NCBI RefSeq assembly: GCF_000423465.1
Contig: NZ_KE384024.1
Span: forward strand, 27,927 to 62,583
DNA from: Propionicicella superfundia DSM 22317
GTDB taxonomy: Bacteria > Actinomycetota > Actinomycetes > Propionibacteriales > Propionibacteriaceae
Length of the DNA stretch: 34,657 nucleotides
Reading direction: 5' to 3'
In this document: positions 7,288 to 15,036 of the stretch, piece by piece
Layout of the letters: each line of letters starts with the position of its first letter
How positions within the stretch are numbered: the first letter of the stretch is position 1
Notes under the pieces: generated by a model
The model's database searches: none
Told to the model about the DNA's origin: nothing
The model's input: the letters and a program-made list of their open reading frames with translations, nothing else
Made by a program: the position numbers and the translations under genes

Positions 7288-7986
7288 ATGAAGATCGAGT
7301 GCGACGGACGCCTCGTCGCCGCCACAGCGGTCGCCGCGCCCGTGGCGGCCGTCATGGGGTTCACCCGGTACGCGAAGCAGTACCTGGTCGCCCCCGAGGA
7401 CGCCGAGGGTCCGTACCCGGGAGACGAACTCCTCACCGACGAAGGGGCATCGACCACCACCATGGCGATCGAGATCGACGCCCCGCCCGAGAAGGTCTGG
7501 CCGCTCATCAACCAGTTGGGGCAGGACAAGGCCGGCTTCTACAGCTTCTCGCTCTTCGAGAGAGCGGTCCACTTCCTCATACACAACACCTACACGCCCC
7601 AGGCGCGGTGGCAGGACACCACGACCGGCGACTGGTGCTTCTACGGTCAGCAGGGGATCGGGCACGAGATCGTCCTCCACGAACCCGGAAAGCACATCGT
7701 CGGCCTCTCGGACTCCCGCAAACCCCCGACCCAGGACGGAGCCATCGCCTGGATCCCCGCAGGAATGAGCGACTTCGCATGGACCTGGGGCTTCTTCCTC
7801 GAACCGCTCCCCGGCGACCGCACCCGGTTCGTGACCCGCTCGACCGCCTGGGGGGTCATCGTGAACAAGCTCCAGGCCGGGATCGTGGCCGGGCTCATGT
7901 GGGGCTGGTCCTCCGGCGTGATGCAGACCCGGATGCTGCAGGTCATCAAGGCCTGCGCCGAGGACAGGTGGTTCCTCAAGATCTGA
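7288..7986 (+). CDS. SRPBCC (START-like) domain protein
   Basis: A 232-residue protein of the SRPBCC/polyketide-cyclase-like superfamily, whose members bind lipophilic ligands in a deep helix-grip cavity. The typical strand reads MAIEIDAPPEKVWPLINQLG (residues 56-75), and the C-terminal part has FLEPLPGDRTRFVTRS followed by a long amphipathic helix. An N-terminal stretch rich in Ala and Val (about residues 8-24) could be a short membrane-associating segment. The start has a strong GAGAGGAGG ribosome site. The gene is followed by a 42-codon membrane peptide gene and faces a divergent TetR regulator, suggesting a ligand-responsive envelope or lipid-related function. No enzymatic role can be assigned. 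Confidence 0.75.
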   Translation: MKIECDGRLVAATAVAAPVAAVMGFTRYAKQYLVAPEDAEGPYPGDELLTDEGASTTTMAIEIDAPPEKVWPLINQLGQDKAGFYSFSLFERAVHFLIHNTYTPQARWQDTTTGDWCFYGQQGIGHEIVLHEPGKHIVGLSDSRKPPTQDGAIAWIPAGMSDFAWTWGFFLEPLPGDRTRFVTRSTAWGVIVNKLQAGIVAGLMWGWSSGVMQTRMLQVIKACAEDRWFLKI

Positions 7987-8087
7987 CCGTCACGCGCGTC
8001 AGAGGTTCGCTCGCGACTCCGGGCGTTCCTCTCCGCAGCGGCTCCGCCGCATCCGCCCTCGCCACCGACACACCAAGGAGAATCCCG

Positions 8088-8216
8088 ATGTCCGAGAAAG
8101 CCCGCACCCGTCGCTGCCACGCGTCGCCGTCCGTCTGGATCACGCTCGTCGTGGTCGCCGTCCTCGTGGCCTTGTCGCCGACCTTCTTCGACCGGATCTG
8201 GGGTCGGCACAGGTAG
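8088..8216 (+). CDS. Small single-pass membrane protein (42 aa)
   Basis: A 42-codon gene with a clear AAGGAG ribosome site 7 nt before ATG. The peptide has a basic N-terminus (residues 3-10), one strongly hydrophobic helix (about residues 16-30, VWITLVVVAVLVALS) and a short basic C-terminal tail ending IWGRHR. It starts 101 nt after the SRPBCC stop and probably belongs to the same transcript. It matches no family I recognise; such peptides often regulate or scaffold a membrane partner. Its reality rests on the ribosome site, the coherent transmembrane design and the tight fit before the convergent TetR gene. Confidence 0.6.
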   Translation: MSEKARTRRCHASPSVWITLVVVAVLVALSPTFFDRIWGRHR

Positions 8217-8225
8217 ACGACCACC

Positions 8226-8252
8226 GGGCGCTCCCGCTCATCCGGTGCGCCC
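8226..8252. terminator. Hairpin between convergent genes
   Basis: GGGCGC (8226-8231) and GCGCCC (8247-8252) pair in the 39-nt gap between the small membrane protein gene and the convergent TetR gene. Either strand could use it as a terminator. The stem is short and no T-run is present. Confidence 0.35.
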
Positions 8253-8255
8253 AGC

Positions 8256-8849
8256 TCAGCCGACGTGCCCCGAGATGAGCTCCTGCATCGCGGCGATCTC
8301 GGCGAGCATCCGCTGGACGAGGTTGTCCGGCGACGCCGCGCCGGGACGCCGCACGGCCGCGTAGATCGCCGATGTCACGATCCCGAAGGCCAGGTCGGCG
8401 GCGTGCTGATCCCCGGTGCGCTGCTCGATGAGGTCCACCAGGGGTTTCCTGCGGCGCTGCATCTGCTGCCAGAGCGCAGCGGTCAGTTCGGGCCGCTTGC
8501 GGAACAGCACCTTGATCGCCGCGTAGTCGGCGGGCAGCCGCAACGTGCTCGCGACGAGGACGCACGTGTCCGCGATGACCGTGTCGCCACCGGCCAGGAA
8601 GCGGGCCCGCGCCTCGTCGCCGATCTCCACGTCGACGAGGTCGAAGGCCGCCGCGATCTTGCTCGGGTAATAGTTGAAGAACGTCCGTGGCGAGATGCCG
8701 ACCTCGGCGCAGATCTCCTCCACGGTGATGCCGTCGAGACCCCGCTCGACGGCATGGCGCAGCGCCGCCTCGTGGATCGCGCGACGCCTCACCTGCTTCT
8801 TGCGTTCGCGCCAGGAGTCGCAGGTGCCGTCGGCGGTGGTCTCAGTCAT
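8256..8849 (-). CDS. TetR-family regulator of the MFS exporter
   Basis: A 197-residue TetR-type repressor with its helix-turn-helix at about residues 42-61 ([20 protein letters not shown]). It has the acidic and helical C-terminal part typical of the MftR/AcrR-like group, with [13 protein letters not shown] near the end. ATG at 8847-8849 overlaps the exporter stop by 8 nt (ATGACTGA), with GGAG 7 nt upstream. That indicates translational coupling to the MFS gene and makes the exporter the likely regulatory target. An upstream start at 8876 lies inside the exporter frame and was rejected. The effector is probably a drug-like or lipophilic substrate of the pump (inference). Confidence 0.86.
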   Translation of the reverse strand: MTETTADGTCDSWRERKKQVRRRAIHEAALRHAVERGLDGITVEEICAEVGISPRTFFNYYPSKIAAAFDLVDVEIGDEARARFLAGGDTVIADTCVLVASTLRLPADYAAIKVLFRKRPELTAALWQQMQRRRKPLVDLIEQRTGDQHAADLAFGIVTSAIYAAVRRPGAASPDNLVQRMLAEIAAMQELISGHVG

Positions 8850-11577
8850 CCTTCGCTCCGGTGTCCGCCGCGGCATCCGCCACCGGGTCGTCCGGGCCGT
8901 CGCCTGCCCGGCCCGCGGCCTCCGCCCGCTCCTCGAGCGCCGAACGTGAACGCAGCGGGGGCACGCGGAAGAACCAGGTGAGGACGAACGCCGCGAGCAT
9001 CACGCCGAGACCGATCCAGTACACGGTGACGACCGACTGGGTGAAGCCGACCATGAACGGCCTGGTGAGGCGGGCGTCGGCCCCGTTCAGGAACGACGTG
9101 TCGCTCGTGTCGGTCTGGACCTCCGTCGTCCCGTCGCCGGAGCCGATGCCCTCGATGAGCTTCGGCGCGACCTGCTCGACGATGGCGGCGCGCTGGGCCG
9201 GATCGCTCCAGTCCACGGCGAGCCTGCCGTCGACCACGCTGAGATGCTGCTCATCGGCGGCCGCCTGCAACGCCTTCGCGAACGCCGCCGGGGTGAGTTC
9301 GGCGACCTTCTGGTCGATGACCTTGTCCACCTGGGACAGTTGCGTCGCACCGGCGGTCAGCTTCCGACTGCCGGACGCCGCCTGTGCCGCGCCCTCCGAG
9401 AGGCCCGTGCCCGCCGACGCCGCGGTCGATGCGCCCGAGGCGAGCTGGGAGGCTCCGGTCGACAGCTCCTGCAGCCCCGAACGGAGTCGCGCCGTACCGG
9501 TGGACAACGACTTCGCGCCGCCCTCCAGCGACGACAGCCCGCTGGCGAGCCCCGTCGTGCCGTTCGCGCCGTTGAGGTACGCGCTGGTCGTGTACACGCT
9601 CGTCCCGAGCTCTTTCATGGCCGTCTGGAGCGCCGACTGATCTGCGGTGAGCTTCGTGCACGCGGTGCTGTCACCGGACTGGCACGTCTGCTGATCGGCC
9701 GACAGATCCGCCAGCGCCGTCTGCACGGCGGTGAAGTCGGTCGTCGCCCGTTCGGCCTCGCGTGCGGCCGTCGCACCGGCGCTGCTGGCCTGCGACAGCC
9801 CTGTCGACAACTGGCTGGCACCCGAGCTGACCTGCGCGGACGCCGTCGCCGCAGACGACGCGCCCGTCGCGAGCTGCTGCGCACCGGTGCTGATCCTCGC
9901 CACGCCGGTGACGTACTGCTCCGTGCCGGACTGCAGTTTGTCGAGTCCGATGCTCAGGGACGAGACGCCGTCCGCGAGCTGCGCGGCGCCCTTGGCCGCG
10001 TTGGCATGGACCGCGGCGGACACCTGCTCCTTCACCGCCGCGGTGACCTTGGTTCGCACCTCCTGGGTGGCCGTGGCGAGGTTCTGGTCGACCTGCGTCC
10101 TGACCTGTTCGGTGATCGGCGTCCACATCTTCTCCATGACCGCCTGGTTCTCGGGGGCCGCGGCGACCGCGGGGTCGAGCGCGGCGTCCAGGGCGGCGGT
10201 CAGGGTGGCCTTGTCGGAGAACGAGGTCGTGACGTTGCCCGGCAGGACGCTGAACAGGACCGACAGGAGGACAGCGGTTCCGAGGGTGCCGCCGATCTGC
10301 CGGAAGAAGGTGGCGGAGCTGGTGGCCACGCCGATGTCCCGGGCGGGCGCCGACGCCTGCGCCGACAGCGTCAGGGTCTGCATGAGCTGGCCGAGGCCCA
10401 GCCCGATCACGAACATCGCGATCATCATGAACCACAGCGGCTTGTCGATCGAGATGGCGGTGAGGATGAAGAATCCGATGGACGTCGTGAGCGTGCCGGA
10501 CACCGGGAAGACGTGGTATTTGCCGGTGCGCATCACGATCTGCCCGGTGCCGATCGACGCGATCATCAGCCCGGCCATCATGGGCAGCGTCGCGAACCCG
10601 GATTCCGTCGGTGTGAGGCCTTCGACGATCTGCAGGTACAGCGGGATGGTCAGCATGGCCCCGAACATGCCGAAGCCGATGAGCACGCTCAGCACCGTCG
10701 TCATCGAGAACGCACCCGAGCCGAACAGCCGGATCGGGATGATCGCGTCGGCGCCCATCGCCCGCTCGACCAGGATGAACGCGAGCAGCCCGGCTCCACC
10801 GATCGCGTAGCAGGCGATCGCGGCCACCGACGTCCAGCCCCATTCACGTCCCTGCTCCGCGACGAGCAGCAGCGGCGTGAGCGTGCCGACGACCAGCGAG
10901 GCGCCCCACCAGTCGATCCGCGGGCGGGCATCGCGGGCGAAATGGGGGATGTGCAGGAACGCGAACACCATGAGCAGGGCCACGATCCCGACGGGGACGT
11001 TGATCAGGAACACCCAGCGCCAGCCGGTGATTCCGAGGATCTCGCCGCTGCCGGCGAACAGGCCGCCGAACAGGGGGCCGAGGACGGCCGACACCCCGAA
11101 CACGGCCAGGAAGAAGCCCTGGTACTTGGCGCGCTCGCGGGGAGCGAGGATGTCGCCGACGATCGCCAGTGGCAAGGACATCAGGCCGCCCGCGCCGAGG
11201 CCCTGGAAGGCGCGGAAGCCGGCGAGCATGAGCATGGAGGTGGAGAAGCTCGACAGGAGCGAGCCCGCGATGAAGATGCTGATGCTCAGGAGGAACAGCG
11301 GGCGGCGCCCGAACAGGTCGGACAGCTTGCCGTACAGCGGCGTGGTGACCGTGGCGGAGATGAGATATGCCGTCGTCACCCACGCCTGCTGGTCGAGTCC
11401 GTGCAGGTCGTCGCCGATGGTCCGGATCGCCGTGCCCACGATCGTCTGATCGAGGGAGCTCAGGAACATCCCGGCCATGAGCCCGTAGATGACGAACGTC
11501 ACCTGGCGCTTGCTCATGAGCGGCCGAGACTCGCCCTCGACGATCTCTTGGCCCGCCTCGCTCACCGCGACAGACAT
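8842..11577 (-). CDS. DHA2-type MFS exporter with large tape-measure-like extracytoplasmic insert
   Basis: A 911-residue drug:proton antiporter of the 14-helix EmrB/QacA group. Residues about 25-445 show the usual helices and motifs, including LDQTIVGTA in helix 1 and [10 protein letters not shown] after helix 2. Residues about 446-845 form an insert without membrane helices, rich in Ala, Ser, Gly and Thr, with recurring L-x-x-G-x-x-x-L heptads (for example [10 protein letters not shown] and [10 protein letters not shown]), resembling the coiled-coil region of YhgE/Pip proteins. A last helix (about 848-870) and an acidic tail close the protein. Ordinary relatives are near 500 residues. ATG at 11577 has a perfect GGAGGAGG site. 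It lies 41 nt after the HAD gene and overlaps the TetR gene. It likely exports drugs or lipids, with the insert spanning the cell wall (inference). Confidence 0.85.
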   Translation of the reverse strand: MSVAVSEAGQEIVEGESRPLMSKRQVTFVIYGLMAGMFLSSLDQTIVGTAIRTIGDDLHGLDQQAWVTTAYLISATVTTPLYGKLSDLFGRRPLFLLSISIFIAGSLLSSFSTSMLMLAGFRAFQGLGAGGLMSLPLAIVGDILAPRERAKYQGFFLAVFGVSAVLGPLFGGLFAGSGEILGITGWRWVFLINVPVGIVALLMVFAFLHIPHFARDARPRIDWWGASLVVGTLTPLLLVAEQGREWGWTSVAAIACYAIGGAGLLAFILVERAMGADAIIPIRLFGSGAFSMTTVLSVLIGFGMFGAMLTIPLYLQIVEGLTPTESGFATLPMMAGLMIASIGTGQIVMRTGKYHVFPVSGTLTTSIGFFILTAISIDKPLWFMMIAMFVIGLGLGQLMQTLTLSAQASAPARDIGVATSSATFFRQIGGTLGTAVLLSVLFSVLPGNVTTSFSDKATLTAALDAALDPAVAAAPENQAVMEKMWTPITEQVRTQVDQNLATATQEVRTKVTAAVKEQVSAAVHANAAKGAAQLADGVSSLSIGLDKLQSGTEQYVTGVARISTGAQQLATGASSAATASAQVSSGASQLSTGLSQASSAGATAAREAERATTDFTAVQTALADLSADQQTCQSGDSTACTKLTADQSALQTAMKELGTSVYTTSAYLNGANGTTGLASGLSSLEGGAKSLSTGTARLRSGLQELSTGASQLASGASTAASAGTGLSEGAAQAASGSRKLTAGATQLSQVDKVIDQKVAELTPAAFAKALQAAADEQHLSVVDGRLAVDWSDPAQRAAIVEQVAPKLIEGIGSGDGTTEVQTDTSDTSFLNGADARLTRPFMVGFTQSVVTVYWIGLGVMLAAFVLTWFFRVPPLRSRSALEERAEAAGRAGDGPDDPVADAAADTGAKDD

Positions 11578-11618
11578 CGAAACCTCCTCCGCGACCCGAC
11601 CTGGGCAGCGGAGTTACA

Positions 11619-12497
11619 TTACTGCAAAATTGCGGGACTGCAATATGCGGTCGCGGAGGACTCGGAGACGAGTCCGTGGCGGAGGAAGGCGAGCCACAGT
11701 CCGTCCTCGTCGGGGGTGGCCGTGACCTCGTCTGCGACGTCCATGACGGCGCGGGGCGCGTTGCCCATCGCGATCCCGACGGCGGCCTCCTCCAGCATCT
11801 CGAGGTCGTTGTAGCTGTCCCCGATCGCGATGGTGTCGACGCGGTCCACGCCCAGGTGCGCGATCGCCGCGTGCATGCCGATGGCCTTGTGGACGCCCGC
11901 GATCATCAGTTCCCCGCTGCCGGCGCCGAGAAGGTCCGTGGACGACGGGAGCACCTCGATCGTGCCCGCGAACTCCGCACGGATGGCGTCCGCGGACACA
12001 TCGGCGCCGAAGTACATGATCTTCATGATCTGCCCGGGCAGCGGTCCGGGGTCGACGATGTGGTCGAGGAAGCGGAACGGGCCGCCCCGCATCTCCGCGG
12101 CGACCTCGGCCGTGGCCGCGTTTCCGAGGACCTGGCGGCGCAGCCTGGATCGCGTCTCGGCGGTCGCGTAGATCACGTCGTTGGCTTCGAGGTAGATGTC
12201 GGTGCCGTGCGATCCGAAGAACTCGATGGCGTGCCGGACGTCCGCGTCGGCGAAGACGCGGTGGGCGACGACCTCGTCACCGACCTGGACGTACGCGCCG
12301 GCTCCGAAGATGTATCCGTCGAAACCGATGTCGCGGATCCCGGGCCACAGTTCGGCCATGCAGCGGCCGGTGCACAGGAAGACACGATGGCCGCACGCCC
12401 TCGCTTCGCGCACGGCCCGTGCCGCGCTGGCGGGCACCTGCGCGTGCTCGTTCAGCAGTGTGCCGTCCACGTCGAGGAAGACCGCCTTGCGAACCAT
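11619..12497 (-). CDS. HAD-superfamily (Cof-type) phosphatase
   Basis: A 292-residue class IIB HAD hydrolase, a cytosolic phosphatase family usually acting on sugar or cofactor phosphates. Motif I is FLDVDGTLL (Asp9, Asp11), motif II LCTGR, motif III lysine in GVHKAIGM, and motif IV IGDSYNDLEML. ATG at 12495-12497 is set by the motif I distance and by GAGAGGAGC upstream; the open extension to 12743 is rejected. It precedes the MFS exporter by 41 nt on the same strand, so it may share a transcript with it. The 3' end of the gene (11621-11643) contains repeats that could be an operator for the exporter. The substrate is unknown. Confidence 0.86.
   Translation of the reverse strand: MVRKAVFLDVDGTLLNEHAQVPASAARAVREARACGHRVFLCTGRCMAELWPGIRDIGFDGYIFGAGAYVQVGDEVVAHRVFADADVRHAIEFFGSHGTDIYLEANDVIYATAETRSRLRRQVLGNAATAEVAAEMRGGPFRFLDHIVDPGPLPGQIMKIMYFGADVSADAIRAEFAGTIEVLPSSTDLLGAGSGELMIAGVHKAIGMHAAIAHLGVDRVDTIAIGDSYNDLEMLEEAAVGIAMGNAPRAVMDVADEVTATPDEDGLWLAFLRHGLVSESSATAYCSPAILQ
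11621..11643 (-). promoter_or_regulatory. Candidate operator upstream of the MFS exporter
   Basis: Two ACTGCAA copies (11621-11627 and 11637-11643) are spaced 16 bp apart, and GCAA-AA-TTGC (11624-11633) forms a near-palindrome. The patch is A/T-rich against its surroundings and lies 44-66 nt before the exporter start, inside the last codons of the HAD gene. It could bind the TetR protein encoded after the exporter. Confidence 0.35.
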
Positions 12498-12811
12498 CCC
12501 GCTCCTCTCGATCGACCGGCGCCCGCGATCGCGTCCTGCGCGGGGCGCGCCGATCGCGCCCGACCGCGCCTGCCGGTCCGCCCCACAGGCTATCGTCAGC
12601 GGACCCGGTTCCCGTCGTCGTCCCCGTGCGCGGGCGGTTCCGGCGATCGCTCCCGAAACCCGCCGGCGACGCATTTCCGGCGCCGGTCGGCGCCCTCGGC
12701 ATGTGCCCGAATCCCCACGACACAGGCGTTGTGGATTCGACACCCGGATTGTGTGACGCGTCTAACTCTGAGTTGTGCGTAGACACACCCCACGGCGATG
12801 GGACAGCCTTG
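12498..12811. other. Divergent intergenic region upstream of the riboswitch
   Basis: About 310 nt between the HAD gene and the riboswitch, with no credible gene on either strand. The right half (12730-12790) is less GC-rich and must hold the promoter of the riboswitch transcript. It contains the small palindrome AACTC-T-GAGTT (12764-12774) and a TAGACA (12780-12785) that could serve as -10, but no convincing -35 partner was found. Confidence 0.4.
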
Positions 12812-12934
12812 CGGCGAAGGGGAGTAGTTCCGTTCGAACCGTGAGTTCGAATGCGGTGCGTCGACATACTGGCGGTCATTATGGACTGCCCGGCGTAACA
12901 CCCCACATCGTGGGGCGAGCGAGACCTTCGGCCT
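12812..12934 (+). promoter_or_regulatory. yybP-ykoY manganese riboswitch
   Basis: The segment matches the yybP-ykoY aptamer, which senses Mn2+ in characterised members. The conserved 5' loop reads GGGGAGTAG (12819-12827), the second conserved loop CGTCGACATACTG (12859-12871), and the 3' side GCGAGACCTTCGG (12919-12931). The closing helix pairs CGAAGG (12815-12820) with CCTTCG (12925-12930), and a variable hairpin CCCCACATCGTGGGG (12901-12915) lies between. About 53 nt separate the aptamer from the antiporter start. A GGCCGG/CCGGCC hairpin (12943-12963) before the ribosome site could be part of the expression platform. Known family members raise expression of Mn exporters when Mn2+ is high. 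Confidence 0.85.
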
Positions 12935-12986
12935 TTTGTCGTGGCCGGAGTCCTGCGCCGGCCTGCGGCACTGGAGAAGGAAGCCA

Positions 12987-14234
12987 ATGCCTGCTGCACT
13001 CGTCCGCCGCATCCTGTTGTGTCTCGCGATCGCGGCGCCCGCCCTGGGGCTTCGCGCATCCGGGATCCGCCTGGCTCCCGTGATCGACATGCTCGTGTTC
13101 GGAGCGGCCGTCGTGGCCGCTGCGTTCCTGCTCGCGTGGGCGGCAGAGGCCGCGCAGAAGGACATCTCCGGCACCCTCGCGATCGCGCTGCTGGCGCTCA
13201 TCGCCGTGCTGCCGGAATACGCGGTCGATCTGTACTACGCGTTCCGGTCCGGGTCCGACCCCGCGTACCTGCACTTCGCCGCAGCCAACATGACCGGCTC
13301 CAACCGGCTCCTGCTCGGCTTCGGCTGGCCGCTGGTCCTGATCGTCGCGATGCTCGTCGCGCGCCGGACCGCCACCGCGCAGGGGAAGAAGGCGCCGCAC
13401 TTCCTCCAGTTGCCGCGCGAGAGCCGGCTGGACGTCGGGTTCCTGGCCGTCCTCGCCATTGTCGCGTTCGCGATCCCGCTTCTCGGAGCCATTCCCGTGT
13501 GGTTCGGGGTGGTGCTCATCGCGCTGTTCGCGCTCTACCTGTGGCGCGCCGGTCAGACCCGGGACGACGGTGAGGACGAGTTCGTCGGGGCCGCCGCGCT
13601 GATCGCCGACATGCCCACCCGTCCGCGGCGCTGGACGGTCGCGGCGCTGTTCGTCACGTCGGCGGTGGTCATCCTGTTGTCGGCGGAGCCGTTCGCCGAG
13701 GCGCTCGTCGGCTCCGGATCGGCGCTGGGGATCGACAGCTACTTCCTGGTCCAATGGCTCGCGCCGCTGGCCTCGGAGGCGCCCGAGTTCATCATCGCCG
13801 TCATGTTCGCCCTGCGGGGCATGGGCCCCGCCGCGATCGGCACTCTCATCGCGTCGAAGGTGAACCAGTGGAGCCTGCTGGTCGGATCGCTCCCCCTGGC
13901 GCACTTCGTCGGCGGCGGTCCGCTGGAGCTCATGCTGGACGCCCGCCAGATCGAGGAATTCGTGCTCACCGCGACCCAGACCCTCCTCGGCGTGGCGATC
14001 ATCCTCGCGCTGCGGTTCCATTGGTGGTCAGGCGTCGGTCTCGCCGTCCTTTTCGGCGCGCAGTTCTTCGTCACGGATACGACGGGCCGGTACGTCCTCA
14101 GCTCCATTCACGCCGTGCTCGCGCTGGGGTTCCTCATCGCGCATCGGCAAGATATCCTCCCGACGCTCGCCGCGCCGTTCCGACGAGTTCCTGCGGTTCG
14201 GGAGGCGGCACCCTCGACGACGGGCCGCAACTAG
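12987..14234 (+). CDS. CaCA-family cation antiporter, probable Mn2+/Ca2+ exporter
   Basis: A 415-residue integral membrane protein of the calcium:cation antiporter superfamily. It has two internal halves, each with an acidic alpha-repeat: LIAVLPEYAVDLYYAF (about residues 70-85) with AANMTGSN, and ASEAPEFIIAVMFALR (about 262-277) with IASKVNQWSLLVG. About ten hydrophobic helices are evident, with a charged cytosolic loop near residues 185-210. ATG at 12987 has GGAGAAGGAA upstream; an earlier start at 12936 would begin next to the riboswitch. Placement directly behind a yybP-ykoY riboswitch and before an MntR-like gene argues that manganese is the exported ion, although the family name suggests calcium. 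The gene ends 10 nt before the regulator. Confidence 0.85.
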   Translation: MPAALVRRILLCLAIAAPALGLRASGIRLAPVIDMLVFGAAVVAAAFLLAWAAEAAQKDISGTLAIALLALIAVLPEYAVDLYYAFRSGSDPAYLHFAAANMTGSNRLLLGFGWPLVLIVAMLVARRTATAQGKKAPHFLQLPRESRLDVGFLAVLAIVAFAIPLLGAIPVWFGVVLIALFALYLWRAGQTRDDGEDEFVGAAALIADMPTRPRRWTVAALFVTSAVVILLSAEPFAEALVGSGSALGIDSYFLVQWLAPLASEAPEFIIAVMFALRGMGPAAIGTLIASKVNQWSLLVGSLPLAHFVGGGPLELMLDARQIEEFVLTATQTLLGVAIILALRFHWWSGVGLAVLFGAQFFVTDTTGRYVLSSIHAVLALGFLIAHRQDILPTLAAPFRRVPAVREAAPSTTGRN

Positions 14235-14244
14235 AGTGGGTGAA

Positions 14245-14916
14245 ATGCCGCACCGTGCGATCACTCGAGTGGTCGAGGATTATGTGACCCTCATCTGGAA
14301 GGCCTATGAGTGGCCGGGTCCGGAGCCGACCACCACGGATCTGGCCGCCCGCCTGGGAGTGACCGCCTCGACGGTTTCGGCGAACCTCAAGAAACTCGCG
14401 CAGGGTGGATTCATCGACTACGAACCGTACGGGCGGATCGGGTTGACCGAGGCCGGACGCGTCGTCGCCGTCGAGATCGTGCGACGCCACCGCATCATCG
14501 AGACCTACCTCCACGAGCAACTCGGTCTGTCCTGGGATCAGGTGCACGACGAGGCGGACCAGTTGGAGCACGCGGTCTCCGAGCTCGTGCTCGCCCGCAT
14601 GGACGAGGTGCTCGGCCACCCGGAGAAAGACCCCCACGGCGATCCCATCCCGGACGTCCATGGCAATGTCCCCGCGTCGCGGAGCGAGCTGCTCACCGAG
14701 GCGATGCCGGGAGCCGACGTCCAGGTCGTGCGCGTCTCGGATCGGTCGCCCGACATCCTCCGGTATCTCGAAGGTCACGGGATCGTGGTCGGGACCCACC
14801 TGCAGGTCGTCAGCAGGCATGACGCCGCATCCGCGATCCACGTGGATGTCGGTGGCGCGCCGGTCGAGCTCAGCCTCCACTCCGCGGCGGCGGTCCTCGT
14901 GAGCCCCGCCGGGTAG
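14245..14916 (+). CDS. mntR: MntR-like DtxR-family metal-dependent regulator
   Basis: A 223-residue DtxR-family repressor with a winged helix (DLAARLGVTASTVSANLKKL, about residues 32-51), a dimerisation and metal-binding domain, and a C-terminal SH3/FeoA-like domain (about 140-223). Metal ligands can be aligned: Asp12 in EDYVTLIW replaces the Met10 of DtxR, and Asp105 in DEADQLEHA replaces its Cys102, with Glu108 and His109 and an upstream His82. Acidic residues at these two places are typical of Mn-sensing MntR rather than iron-sensing DtxR/IdeR. ATG at 14245 is preferred to GTG at 14236, which lacks a ribosome site. Co-transcription with the riboswitch-controlled antiporter supports a manganese role. 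The long C-terminal domain is the DtxR layout, not that of Bacillus MntR. Confidence 0.82.
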   Translation: MPHRAITRVVEDYVTLIWKAYEWPGPEPTTTDLAARLGVTASTVSANLKKLAQGGFIDYEPYGRIGLTEAGRVVAVEIVRRHRIIETYLHEQLGLSWDQVHDEADQLEHAVSELVLARMDEVLGHPEKDPHGDPIPDVHGNVPASRSELLTEAMPGADVQVVRVSDRSPDILRYLEGHGIVVGTHLQVVSRHDAASAIHVDVGGAPVELSLHSAAAVLVSPAG

Positions 14917-14927
14917 CGCACCCGCCC

Positions 14928-15018
14928 GCCGAGCGCTCCCAACCTGCCGCTCCGCTCCGCCGAGCGCTCCCGAACTGCCGGAAACCTGCCGGAAACCGGC
15001 AGTTGCGGAGCGCTCGGC
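14928..15018. terminator. Very stable bidirectional hairpin with an extra repeat copy
   Basis: GCCGAGCGCTCC (14959-14970) pairs with GGAGCGCTCGGC (15007-15018), and ACTGCCGG (14974-14981) pairs with CCGGCAGT (14996-15003), giving 20 bp interrupted by a 3-nt internal loop. A third copy of GCCGAGCGCTCC lies at 14928-14939. It occupies the gap between the convergent mntR-like and PucR genes and ends 18 nt before the PucR stop, so it can terminate both. Confidence 0.65.
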
Positions 15019-15036
15019 GCGTCCTGGCGGCGGACG

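Noticed and set aside
6135-8216. 693-codon open frame on the plus strand
   Set aside because: It crosses the palindrome cluster and the TetR gene and reads the SRPBCC gene in the wrong frame. Only its last 42 codons, which have their own ribosome site, are kept as a gene.
9244-11814. 856-codon open frame on the plus strand
   Set aside because: It is antisense to the MFS exporter, Arg/Gly-rich with no domain, no ribosome site and no family likeness. It is a high-GC shadow frame.
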